NCBI GenBank assembly: GCA_900770275.1
Contig: CAAGJS010000085.1
Coordinates: 1 to 20,423 of the forward strand
Length of the DNA stretch: 20,423 nucleotides
Origin: Erysipelotrichaceae bacterium
GTDB taxonomy: Bacteria > Bacillota_I > Bacilli_A > Erysipelotrichales > Erysipelotrichaceae
Direction of reading: 5' to 3'
The position numbers and the translations under genes are program-made. Position 1 is the first letter of the stretch; every line of letters begins with the position of its first letter. The notes under the pieces were generated by a model, which saw nothing but the letters and a program-made list of their open reading frames with translations, made no database searches and was not told the origin of the DNA. Below are positions 8,223 to 15,018 of this stretch, in pieces.

Positions 8223-9155
8223 TCATTGTGCCCGACTGTTCTTCACCGCCTGCACAAGCCAGTGCCGGAACATCTCTACATCCAGCATCATCGCTGCCGA
8301 AACATTGGCCGGCTTCCCGCTGCGATGACGCACATCCGCCGCCGTATGACCGCGAGTATATGTCCCTTCGCATTCAACGTTGACGTAATAGTCTTCCGTC
8401 TGCAGGCACCCGGGACAGACCGCTGCCGCCAGGGCCAGCGCATCATGCATCAAGGCCGCTTCGCCGCCCGCCCTGTGCCTTCGGAACATGAAATCCAGCA
8501 GATCCGCCGTCAGAAGCGATGCCCTGCCGCCATCCTTCCGCAGCTCAGCTTCATCTTCCGGCTCCATGCATGCCTTCAGTGTTACATCCAGGCCAACCAT
8601 CGTCAGCGGGATGCCGCTTTGCATGACAACCTGTGCCGCTTCCGGATCCACCCAGATGTTGAATTCGGCCGTCGTCGTCACGTTGCCGCCATAGACGGCG
8701 CCGCCCATAAACCAGATATGACGGATCAGGGAAGGAAGATCCGGATACAGCAGAAGCGCAATGCCAAGATTGGTCATCGGTCCCGTTGCCAGAATCTCAA
8801 GATTCCCCCTCTCTGCGACAGCGGCGTCATGGATCATCTCCGGCGCCAGACGCGGATCGAACTGCTTTGTCTTCGCCTGCGGCAGCACTACATCGCCCAG
8901 CCCCGTTTTGCCATGGGTCCCGTCCGAAAAATGAAGAGAGCCATGAAACGGCTTCACCGCGCCCCTGCATACGGGGCCGCTGTAGCCAAGATATTCCGCC
9001 ATGTCCAGATTGTTCTGGCAGACGTATTTCTCCGCAACATTGCCATTTACCGAAGTGATTGCCTTCACTTCAATTTCCGGGCATCCGAACGCCGCCGCAA
9101 GTGCAACAGCATCATCCGTACCCGTATCACAGTCAATCAGAAAAGGTCTCACCAT
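8223..9155 (-). CDS. Inosine-uridine preferring nucleoside hydrolase (copy 2)
   Basis: This IUNH-family nucleoside hydrolase has 310 aa. It has the Ca2+ and ribose-binding signature DCDTGTDD (8-15), ILATGPMTNLGIAL, WFMGGAVYGGN, TAEFNIWVDPEAA and the C-terminal MHDALALA containing the conserved His-Asp. It would hydrolyse ribonucleosides to base and ribose in the cytosol. A GGAGAG site sits 8 nt before the ATG, and deoD ends 18 nt upstream, so the two are co-transcribed. Copies 1, 2 and 3 are clearly divergent from one another outside the active-site motifs, so these are distinct paralogues rather than a recent duplication. Substrate preference is not readable. Confidence 0.93.
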   Translation of the reverse strand: MVRPFLIDCDTGTDDAVALAAAFGCPEIEVKAITSVNGNVAEKYVCQNNLDMAEYLGYSGPVCRGAVKPFHGSLHFSDGTHGKTGLGDVVLPQAKTKQFDPRLAPEMIHDAAVAERGNLEILATGPMTNLGIALLLYPDLPSLIRHIWFMGGAVYGGNVTTTAEFNIWVDPEAAQVVMQSGIPLTMVGLDVTLKACMEPEDEAELRKDGGRASLLTADLLDFMFRRHRAGGEAALMHDALALAAAVCPGCLQTEDYYVNVECEGTYTRGHTAADVRHRSGKPANVSAAMMLDVEMFRHWLVQAVKNSRAQ

Positions 9156-9173
9156 AGACTTTCTCTCCAGCGA

Positions 9174-9887
9174 TCAGGCGAGGGACAGCGCCACTTCCAT
9201 CATCTGCGTAAATGATGTCTCACGCTCTTCGGCAGTGGTTACTTCATCCGGTCCATCAGAAATCGTCAGAATGCACAGTGCTCTGGCACCGCCGGCTGCC
9301 GCATTGGTATAGAGAGCTGCCGATTCCATTTCCGCCGCCAGAACACCCATGTCCGCAAACGTCTTGGCATGCGGCAGATCTTCACCATAGAACACATCGG
9401 AAGAAAGAATATTTCCTACGTGATAGTGCAGGCCCATTTCCTTCGCCTTGGCAACCGCCTTCTCCAGCAGCTCATAGCTGCAGATCGGAGCGAATGTTCC
9501 GGGCACTCCCTGCAGCGCCGGATAGTTGCTGGTGGTGCAGGAGCCCTGGCCGAAGACAACGTCACGTACATGAACATAGGGCTGCAGCGTACCGGCCGTG
9601 CCGATGCGAATCAGATTCTTGCAGCCATAGATATGAATCAGCTCCCAGCTGTAGATTCCCATGGAAGGGCAGCCCATGCCGGTTCCCATAACGGAAACAC
9701 GCTTGCCGTGATAGGTACCCGTGTAACCGAACATGTTGCGTACCGAGTTGAACTGAACCGGATTCTCCAGGAAGTGCTCCGCGATATACTTTGCGCGCAG
9801 CGGATCGCCCGGAAGAAGCACAGTCTCAGCAATGTCTCCTACTTTGGCGCTGTTGTGCGGTGTTGGTGCAGTCGTATGTTTTGCCAT
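9174..9887 (-). CDS. deoD: Purine nucleoside phosphorylase, DeoD-type
   Basis: This enzyme would cleave purine (deoxy)nucleosides with phosphate to base plus (deoxy)ribose-1-phosphate. The protein has 237 aa, matching the hexameric DeoD class. It shows TPHN near the N-terminus, PGDPLRAKYIAE, VMGTGMGCPSMGIYSWEL, RIGTAG, GVLAAEMESAALY and TISDGPDEVTTAEERETSF. The SD pair corresponds to the catalytic Asp that sets purine specificity in E. coli DeoD. I chose the ATG at 9887 over an in-frame ATG 21 codons upstream. The protein begins there like other DeoD proteins, an AGGGA site precedes it, and the extra 21 residues have no homology sense. The ribokinase gene ends 25 nt upstream. Confidence 0.95.
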   Translation of the reverse strand: MAKHTTAPTPHNSAKVGDIAETVLLPGDPLRAKYIAEHFLENPVQFNSVRNMFGYTGTYHGKRVSVMGTGMGCPSMGIYSWELIHIYGCKNLIRIGTAGTLQPYVHVRDVVFGQGSCTTSNYPALQGVPGTFAPICSYELLEKAVAKAKEMGLHYHVGNILSSDVFYGEDLPHAKTFADMGVLAAEMESAALYTNAAAGGARALCILTISDGPDEVTTAEERETSFTQMMEVALSLA

Positions 9888-9912
9888 GATATGTTCCCTA
9901 TCCTTTCCCTTA

Positions 9913-10815
9913 TTATTCAGCGAACTGTTTCGCAAAATCTTCCATCTCATTCCAGTCCGGAATGCTGTTGGCTGCTCCCTTGATGGTTACAGCCCGTGCG
10001 GCCGCAAGGCTTGCCACCCTGAGACACTCCTGAGCATCCAGGCCTTTGCATACCCCGGCCAGGAAGAAACCGGTAAAGGTATCTCCCGCCCCTGTCGTAT
10101 CCACCGCATGCACGCGGTAGGCAGGAAGGGAAAGCACCGTATCGCCTTCCTGGTAAAGAACGCCATCGCTGCCGACGGTCAGAACGATGACCGCCTGCGG
10201 AAACTTTGCATGCAGGGCAGCGAGGATCTTTGAACTGGATCCTTCCTGAAGAGAGCTGAGATAGCTTCCTTCCGTTTCATTGACCAGAAAATAATCAACC
10301 AGCTGCAGAGGGCAGGACGTAATCGCATCTGTAATCGGCGAAGCATTGAAGGCAATCTTCATGCCGTGCTTCTTTGCCTGTGTCATTGCATAGGCAAGGT
10401 TGTTGACTTCATTCTGCAGAAGAAGAATGTCACCCGGATCACATTTTTCCAGCATGCGGTCAATGTATTCCTCCTTCAGACAGAAATTGGCACCGTGCGA
10501 AATGATGATGCAGTTCTGTCCGCCGGGCGTCAGCTGAATCACCGCGTGTCCGCTCGATTCCTCCAGCACCTGAACATCATCCGCATGAACGCCGCTGTCC
10601 TTGAGCAGCTGAATCAGGAAGGTTCCATCCCTGCCGACGGCTCCGGCGTGAATCACCTCTGCCCCGGCTTTTGCACAGGCAATGGACTGGTTCAGCCCCT
10701 TGCCTCCGTTGAAGAATTCCAGACGGTCTGCAGAAATGGTTTCCCCTTCCTTCACAAAATGATCTACGGAATAAACGCGGTCAATGTTCAGTGATCCGAT
10801 ATCCAGTATTTTCAT
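9913..10815 (-). CDS. rbsK: Ribokinase (PfkB family)
   Basis: This enzyme would phosphorylate ribose released by the nucleoside hydrolases to ribose-5-phosphate, the entry to the pentose phosphate pathway. The protein has 300 aa. PfkB signature 1 is seen as FFNGGKGLNQSIACAKAGA. Signature 2 is DTTGAGDTFTGFFLAG (from residue 239), with Asp245 as the expected catalytic base. NETEG and VGSDGVLY are also present. The start is taken at 10815, where the ATG overlaps the lacI stop (ATGA, 10812-10815). A longer in-frame start 10 codons upstream would add a basic, unconserved stretch. Ribokinase is the best fit by its N-terminal GSLNIDRVY...GETISADRL pattern. A nucleoside kinase of the same superfamily is a less likely alternative. 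Confidence 0.88.
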   Translation of the reverse strand: MKILDIGSLNIDRVYSVDHFVKEGETISADRLEFFNGGKGLNQSIACAKAGAEVIHAGAVGRDGTFLIQLLKDSGVHADDVQVLEESSGHAVIQLTPGGQNCIIISHGANFCLKEEYIDRMLEKCDPGDILLLQNEVNNLAYAMTQAKKHGMKIAFNASPITDAITSCPLQLVDYFLVNETEGSYLSSLQEGSSSKILAALHAKFPQAVIVLTVGSDGVLYQEGDTVLSLPAYRVHAVDTTGAGDTFTGFFLAGVCKGLDAQECLRVASLAAARAVTIKGAANSIPDWNEMEDFAKQFAE

Positions 10816-11846
10816 TGCTCTTCTCTTTTTCTTTCCCCGCCGCATTCGGCAGTGCTGCCGCGGATGACCAGCTGCCGCTCGATTCTGTATTCCCTTGGTT
10901 CCCCTGTGTAGCGGCCTTCGATGCGATCAAACAGTGCGCTGACCGCCTTGTCCGCAAACTCGTCGCTGTCGTTGATGACCGACGTCAGCGGCGGTGAACT
11001 CAATTCCCCGTAAATAATATTATCGACGCCTGTCAGTGATACATCCTGCGGAACCCGGATTTCTTTTTTCTGAAATACCTGCAGAACGCCGAGTGCGATC
11101 AGATCATTGCCGCAACAGATCGCCGTCGGCATCTGCTCCAGGGCGGTAAAATAGGCGCCGCTTTTCTTTCCGGAATCGCTGTTGAATCCCATCTCGAATA
11201 CCATGCTCGGATCCACCTTCAGACCCGCTTCCTGCATCGCCTTGCAATAGCCTCCATAGCGGCTGTTTTCAATTGCCGTATGCATCGTTCCTCCGGCATA
11301 GCCGATGCGGCGATGACCAAGATGGATCAGATGCTTCGTCGCAAGGTAGGTACTTTCACAGCGAACGCCATGGACCGAATCAAACGGGCAGCTGTCGTAG
11401 GAGTTGATCATGACAACCGGAATGCGAAGCTTTTCCAGTTCCTCCAGAATCGCCAATTGCGCCGAGATGGACGCAAACAGTATTCCATCCACGGAAATCG
11501 AAGCCGCCACATGGAGGCAGTTCATTTCCATCGCCGGCTCTCCGCCGGAATCCAGCAGTGTCACCGTATAGCCTCGTGACAGCAGAAGATGCTGCACACG
11601 GTTCGCCATCCGGGAATAGAACGGGTTCTGAATATCCGGCACAATCAGCGCAAGATTATGCGTACTCTGCGTTTTCAGGCTTCGCGCAATCTGGCTTGGC
11701 CGGAAGTTGAACTTTTCCACGGCCTTCTGAATCCGCGCCGCCGTTTCTTCGTTTACATACCCCGATTTATTGATGAATCTGGAAACGGTTGCAGAAGAAA
11801 CTCCGGCTTCGTTGGCTATTTCTTTGATTGTCGGACGGTTCCCCAT
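10812..11846 (-). CDS. LacI/GalR-family transcriptional repressor of the nucleoside operon
   Basis: This DNA-binding repressor has 344 aa. The N-terminal helix-turn-helix is PTIKEIANEAGVSSATVSRFINKSGYV (about residues 5-31), with the hinge helix following near RPSQIARSL. The ligand-binding domain starts at LALIVPDIQNPFYS and has AICCGNDLIALGVLQ and VSLTGVDN. The start at 11846 is supported by GGAGGGG just upstream and by the usual start of the HTH. A longer in-frame ORF of 27 extra codons would run through the promoter, so I reject it. As the first gene of the operon it probably represses itself and the downstream genes through the operator at 11878-11891. Its effector is likely a nucleoside, ribose or base (inference). 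Confidence 0.93.
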   Translation of the reverse strand: MGNRPTIKEIANEAGVSSATVSRFINKSGYVNEETAARIQKAVEKFNFRPSQIARSLKTQSTHNLALIVPDIQNPFYSRMANRVQHLLLSRGYTVTLLDSGGEPAMEMNCLHVAASISVDGILFASISAQLAILEELEKLRIPVVMINSYDSCPFDSVHGVRCESTYLATKHLIHLGHRRIGYAGGTMHTAIENSRYGGYCKAMQEAGLKVDPSMVFEMGFNSDSGKKSGAYFTALEQMPTAICCGNDLIALGVLQVFQKKEIRVPQDVSLTGVDNIIYGELSSPPLTSVINDSDEFADKAVSALFDRIEGRYTGEPREYRIERQLVIRGSTAECGGERKREEQ

Positions 11847-11877
11847 GTCCCCTCCAGTTTCTATGCAAAGCTTCAAA

Positions 11878-11891
11878 TGGTAACGCTTACA
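11878..11891 (-). promoter_or_regulatory. Operator / cre-like site at the lacI operon start
   Basis: The minus-strand sequence TGTAAGCGTTACCA fits the CcpA cre consensus TGWAARCGYTWNCW at all 14 positions. It begins 7 nt past the -10 box, so it covers the expected start site and first transcribed bases. A protein bound there would block initiation or early elongation. Because CcpA and its LacI/GalR relatives recognise similar CG-centred sites, either CcpA or the adjacent LacI-family repressor could be the ligand. Confidence 0.75.
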
Positions 11892-11897
11892 TTCCGA

Positions 11898-11927
11898 ATT
11901 ATAGGATTCCAGATCCAGATGTGTCAA
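11898..11927 (-). promoter_or_regulatory. Sigma-A promoter of the lacI-nucleoside operon
   Basis: A perfect -35 TTGACA (11927-11922) and a perfect -10 TATAAT (11903-11898) on the minus strand are separated by 18 nt. The start site should fall near 11891, at the edge of the operator. It lies 52 nt upstream of the lacI ATG. It is the strongest promoter seen in the window and probably drives the 11-kb operon. Confidence 0.88.
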
Positions 11928-11996
11928 CAGAAATCAGGACCTCTGACCGGCAAAAACAGGCAATTTTAAAATTCACCGTATCATTTCACCGCATTC

Positions 11997-12012
11997 TTTC
12001 AGGCGCCTGAAA
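11997..12012. promoter_or_regulatory. Perfect 16-bp palindrome in the divergent promoter region
   Basis: TTTCAGGCGCCTGAAA is a perfect inverted repeat with no spacer. It lies between the lacI promoter and the promoter of the divergent nucleoside hydrolase gene, about 27 nt upstream of the latter's -35. The half-site differs from the CG-centred GTAA...TTAC operators beside it, so a second regulator may bind here. No T-run follows, so it is not a terminator. Confidence 0.55.
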
Positions 12013-12022
12013 ACCAATTGTG

Positions 12023-12036
12023 TGGAATCGTTTACA
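12023..12036 (+). promoter_or_regulatory. Second LacI/cre-like operator candidate
   Basis: TGGAATCGTTTACA matches the cre-type consensus at 12 of 14 positions and shares the CGTT-AC core with the site at 11878-11891. It ends 2 nt before the -35 of the divergent nucleoside hydrolase promoter. A shared regulator for both directions is plausible. Confidence 0.45.
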
Positions 12037-12038
12037 TA

Positions 12039-12066
12039 TTGCTTGAAATTTCCGCTCCCCTATACT
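12039..12066 (+). promoter_or_regulatory. Promoter of the divergent nucleoside hydrolase gene
   Basis: The candidate has -35 TTGCTT (12039-12044) and -10 TATACT (12061-12066) with a 16-nt spacer. It lies 20 nt upstream of the ATG, with GGAG in between. The hexamers are one or two bases off consensus and the leader would be short. Confidence 0.5.
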
Positions 12067-12086
12067 TGAAGCAGGAGATGTGCCCT

Positions 12087-13091
12087 ATGAACGAAAAGAT
12101 CATTCTCGATGTCGATACTGGAACCGATGATGCGATTGCCCTATGCGCCGCCCTTCTAAGCAAGGATCTGGACGTGCTTGGCATCTGCACGGTCGGCGGC
12201 AATGTGGAGCTGAAAAACACAACCGATAATACGCTGCGGGTCGTGACTTGCTGCAGGCGATCCGATGTTCCGGTCCATGCCGGAGCTCCGCTTCCGATGG
12301 TCAGCACCCTGCAGCCCTGGATTGCTCAGGCAAAGAGCCTTCCCAGAAAGGAAGGGCAGCGCAGCCAGGAAACAGCGATCCATGTCGATCATCTGCCGCT
12401 GCCTGAAACAGCGCTGAAAGCACAGGACACCTGTGCCTGCGTCTATCTGATCGAAACATTGAAGAAGGCAGCGGATCATTCCATCACCCTGGTACCGACC
12501 GGTCCAATGACCAACATCGCCCTTGCCCTGCGTGCAGATCCTTCTATAGCGGATAAGATCAAGCGGATCGTCATGATGGGCGGAACACGAAGCGTCTATC
12601 CCGATACGCAGGCGGCCGAGTTCAATGTATGGTGTGACCCGGAGGCACTGGAAATCGTTCTGCAAAGCGGCATTGATCTGACGATGGTTTCTCTTGATGC
12701 GACGTCCCATGCCTGCCTCAACGCCAGACAGGCGCAGCAGATCCGGGAAATCCATTCCGCTCCCGCCGAACTGTGTGCAGCCCTGATCGAACACCGCCTG
12801 CATGCTTCCGCAGCACATGGCGATACAAAAGGAACGGGTGTCGGAGCCGCCCTGCATGATGCGCTGGCGGTCTGTGCACTCGTTCATCCGGAAGTTCTGA
12901 AGATCGAAGATGTTTCCTGCCATGTTGATCTCGGTCATGGCTTTGCCTATGGCGAAACAGTATTGGGAAGAAACTATACCGAAGAAAAACTGGAAGCCAA
13001 CTGTCACTACGCCTTCTCCGCTGACAGCGGCATCTTCTTCCACTGGCTTTACAGTACGCTTAAGGAAGGATCAGTCAAACAGGCGGCTTGA
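12087..13091 (+). CDS. Inosine-uridine preferring nucleoside hydrolase (copy 3, divergent)
   Basis: This third IUNH-family enzyme has 334 aa, slightly longer than copies 1 and 2. The signature DVDTGTDD is at residues 8-15. VPTGPMTNIALAL, RIVMMGGTRSVYPDT, AEFNVWCDPEAL and a C-terminal ALHDALAVCAL (conserved His-Asp) are intact. The start at 12087 follows AGGAGA at a 10-nt distance. An in-frame ATG 23 codons upstream lies before the promoter elements and is rejected. The gene is transcribed away from lacI, with operator-like sites between them. Its 3' end overlaps the convergent TatD gene by 21 nt. The role would be cytosolic hydrolysis of nucleosides to base and ribose, the same as the other copies but probably with a different substrate range. 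Confidence 0.92.
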   Translation: MNEKIILDVDTGTDDAIALCAALLSKDLDVLGICTVGGNVELKNTTDNTLRVVTCCRRSDVPVHAGAPLPMVSTLQPWIAQAKSLPRKEGQRSQETAIHVDHLPLPETALKAQDTCACVYLIETLKKAADHSITLVPTGPMTNIALALRADPSIADKIKRIVMMGGTRSVYPDTQAAEFNVWCDPEALEIVLQSGIDLTMVSLDATSHACLNARQAQQIREIHSAPAELCAALIEHRLHASAAHGDTKGTGVGAALHDALAVCALVHPEVLKIEDVSCHVDLGHGFAYGETVLGRNYTEEKLEANCHYAFSADSGIFFHWLYSTLKEGSVKQAA

Positions 13092-13850
13092 AAACAGCGT
13101 TTCAACATTCTTCTTTGCCTGCGATACAACGTCCTGCGGGCTGCAGTGCCGGATCTCGGCAATTCTGACAGCCGCTTCTTCAATCATGGAAGGATAGGCA
13201 GGAAACGGCACCTGATACGAAGGAAGAAACGGCGCATCCGTCTCCAGCAGCAGCCGGTCCATCGGAAGAAGACGGATGGTTTCAAGCAGCCGCTCACTGT
13301 GGGGATAGGTGATCTGAGGACCGACACTGATGTAATAGCCGAGATCAAGAAATTGTTCCGCATACTTCGGCAGTGAAAAGAAGCGATGGACGGTTCCCTT
13401 CAAGCCGGGAAATTCCCTGAGCATCTGAAGAATGTCTTCATCCGCATCACGGTCATGAATCACAATCGGAAGATTCATCTCCTTTGCCAGCTGCAGCTGG
13501 GCATGGAACACCTGCTTCTCAATTTCCGGTGCCGGCCGCTGTTCATAGCCATAGTCGAGGCCGATCTCGCCGATGGCAACGACCTGCGGATCCTGTGCCA
13601 TCGTTCTCAGCTGATCAATATAGTCATCCGGCAGTCCGGCGGCTTCATTGGGATAGATGCCGACAGATGCCTTCAGAAGGTCATAGGTGTGCGCAAGAGA
13701 AATGGAAGCGCGGCTGGAAGGAAGGTTCGAGCCGGACGTAATGATGCGGAATACTCCTTTTGCCTTCTCACTGGCAAGTATTTCGGAAAGATGATCTTTG
13801 TAGCAGGGATCATCCATATGAGCATGGGTATCGACAATTCCATCTAACAT
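13071..13850 (-). CDS. tatD: TatD-family metal-dependent hydrolase (DNase)
   Basis: This TIM-barrel amidohydrolase-fold nuclease has 259 aa, the usual length. Expected metal ligands are all present: His9 and His11 (DTHAH), Glu95 (GEIGLDYGY), His132 (IVIHDRDAD), His155 (TVHRFF) and Asp205 (LLETDAPFL). Two motifs deviate from common forms: GIYPNEA in place of GxHPH, and VHRFF in place of VHCFSG. TatD proteins are 3'-exonucleases/DNases, and some act in DNA degradation or quality control. Here the gene stands alone between nucleoside genes on the opposite strand. A GGAG site lies 7 nt before the ATG. A role in supplying (deoxy)nucleosides from DNA is possible but not shown. Confidence 0.88.
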   Translation of the reverse strand: MLDGIVDTHAHMDDPCYKDHLSEILASEKAKGVFRIITSGSNLPSSRASISLAHTYDLLKASVGIYPNEAAGLPDDYIDQLRTMAQDPQVVAIGEIGLDYGYEQRPAPEIEKQVFHAQLQLAKEMNLPIVIHDRDADEDILQMLREFPGLKGTVHRFFSLPKYAEQFLDLGYYISVGPQITYPHSERLLETIRLLPMDRLLLETDAPFLPSYQVPFPAYPSMIEEAAVRIAEIRHCSPQDVVSQAKKNVETLFSSRLFD

Positions 13851-13970
13851 TCTGTTTCTCCTTTTTTCTCATTTTATTGCAAGCGCACAGGAAATGTTTT
13901 TCAGGAAAAAGTACAAACCGGAATTGCGAACAACAGAAATTATGATTACGCTTTTGGAAGGAGGGTTTCC

Positions 13971-14999
13971 ATGAATCATTCATATTCATTTCCCAAAGTA
14001 GAGCTCCATCTGCACCTGGACGGCTCTTACCGTGTTGAAACCATGTGCCGCCTGGCCAAAGAGCGCGGCATCACCATGCCCGGCACAACCCCCGAGGGTT
14101 ACCGAGAATGGCTTCGGGAACATTCGGATGCTCGATCGGTCAATCGCTTTCTCGAAATGTTTGAGCAGCCTTCTTCCGTGCTTCAGGATCCTCAATCGCT
14201 GGAAACAATCACCTTTGAACTGATTGAAGACCTTGCCTTAGACGGTCATGCGGCAGCGGAAATCCGCTTTGCGCCACAGCTTCACACCGCCAAAGGCATG
14301 TCACAGGCACAGGCTGTAGAAGCGGTTCTGGCCGGCAGAACGAAGGCTCTGGAAAAATATCCGGATATCGCCATCGGCATTCTTACCTGCATGATGTGCG
14401 TAGGGACGGAAAAGGCCAACTGGGATGCGAACATGGAGACCGTCGAAGTATGTCACCGGTATCTTGGCAAAGGTGTGGTCGGCATCGATCTTGCCGGAGC
14501 CGAAGGGATTGTTCCTCTGAAAAACTTCGCTCCCCTGTTTGCAAAGGCGAAGGAATATCATCTTCCGATGACCTGCCATGCGGGTGACAGCCAGGGGCCG
14601 GAAACAGTGCGCGATGCGCTTGACTTCGGTGTAACAAGAATCGGCCACGGTCACCATATTATCTATGATCCGGACCTTTGCCAGCGCGCCATTGCCAGCG
14701 TCATTACCCTGGAACTGTGCCCTACGAGCAACGTTCAGTGCATGAGTGTCCCCTCCTATCGGGAACATCCTCTGAAAGAACTGTACCGGATGGGCATGCT
14801 TACAACCATCAGCACCGACAATAAGACCATGAGCCATGTTACGCTCGATGATGAATATGATCACTGCATCCATGATATGGGCCTCAGTGAGAAAGACATG
14901 ATTCAGATGAATCTCAATGCGATTAACGCTTCGTTTCTTCCCGAGGAAGAAAAAGAACCCGTTCGAAGAAGGTTAACAGAGCTGTTAAAACAATGTTGA
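13971..14999 (+). CDS. add: Adenosine deaminase family protein with HAGD active-site motif
   Basis: This protein would deaminate adenosine (or a related nucleoside) to inosine in the cytosol. It has 342 aa, a typical ADA length. Zinc ligands His13 and His15 (HLHLDGS), His203 (TCHAGD), the catalytic His226 (RIGHGHH) and Asp283 (STDNK) are in place. ELCPTSNVQ is also present. The residue equal to the proton-donating Glu of HAGE is Asp206 here, and the residue after Asp283 is Asn rather than Asp; I recall TDN in some bacterial ADAs. A strong AAGGAGG site precedes the ATG. A nucleoside phosphorylase follows 19 nt later in the same transcript, so inosine could be its substrate. A related amino-nucleoside deaminase is the alternative. 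Confidence 0.87.
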   Translation: MNHSYSFPKVELHLHLDGSYRVETMCRLAKERGITMPGTTPEGYREWLREHSDARSVNRFLEMFEQPSSVLQDPQSLETITFELIEDLALDGHAAAEIRFAPQLHTAKGMSQAQAVEAVLAGRTKALEKYPDIAIGILTCMMCVGTEKANWDANMETVEVCHRYLGKGVVGIDLAGAEGIVPLKNFAPLFAKAKEYHLPMTCHAGDSQGPETVRDALDFGVTRIGHGHHIIYDPDLCQRAIASVITLELCPTSNVQCMSVPSYREHPLKELYRMGMLTTISTDNKTMSHVTLDDEYDHCIHDMGLSEKDMIQMNLNAINASFLPEEEKEPVRRRLTELLKQC

Positions 15000-15018
15000 T
15001 GGAAAGAAGGGAAAATTT

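Noticed and set aside
11847..11927. 27-codon N-terminal extension of the LacI-family protein
   Set aside because: It would be encoded across the operator and the -10 and -35 boxes. A good ribosome binding site sits before the ATG at 11846.
11928..12086. Purine or other riboswitch in the divergent leader regions
   Set aside because: Both leaders are short, and I saw no purine aptamer core or terminator/antiterminator pair. Operators explain the sequence better.
13940..13955. cre-like site (TTACGCTTTT) just upstream of the deaminase start
   Set aside because: It has at least three mismatches to the consensus and overlaps the ribosome binding region, so it is too weak to call.
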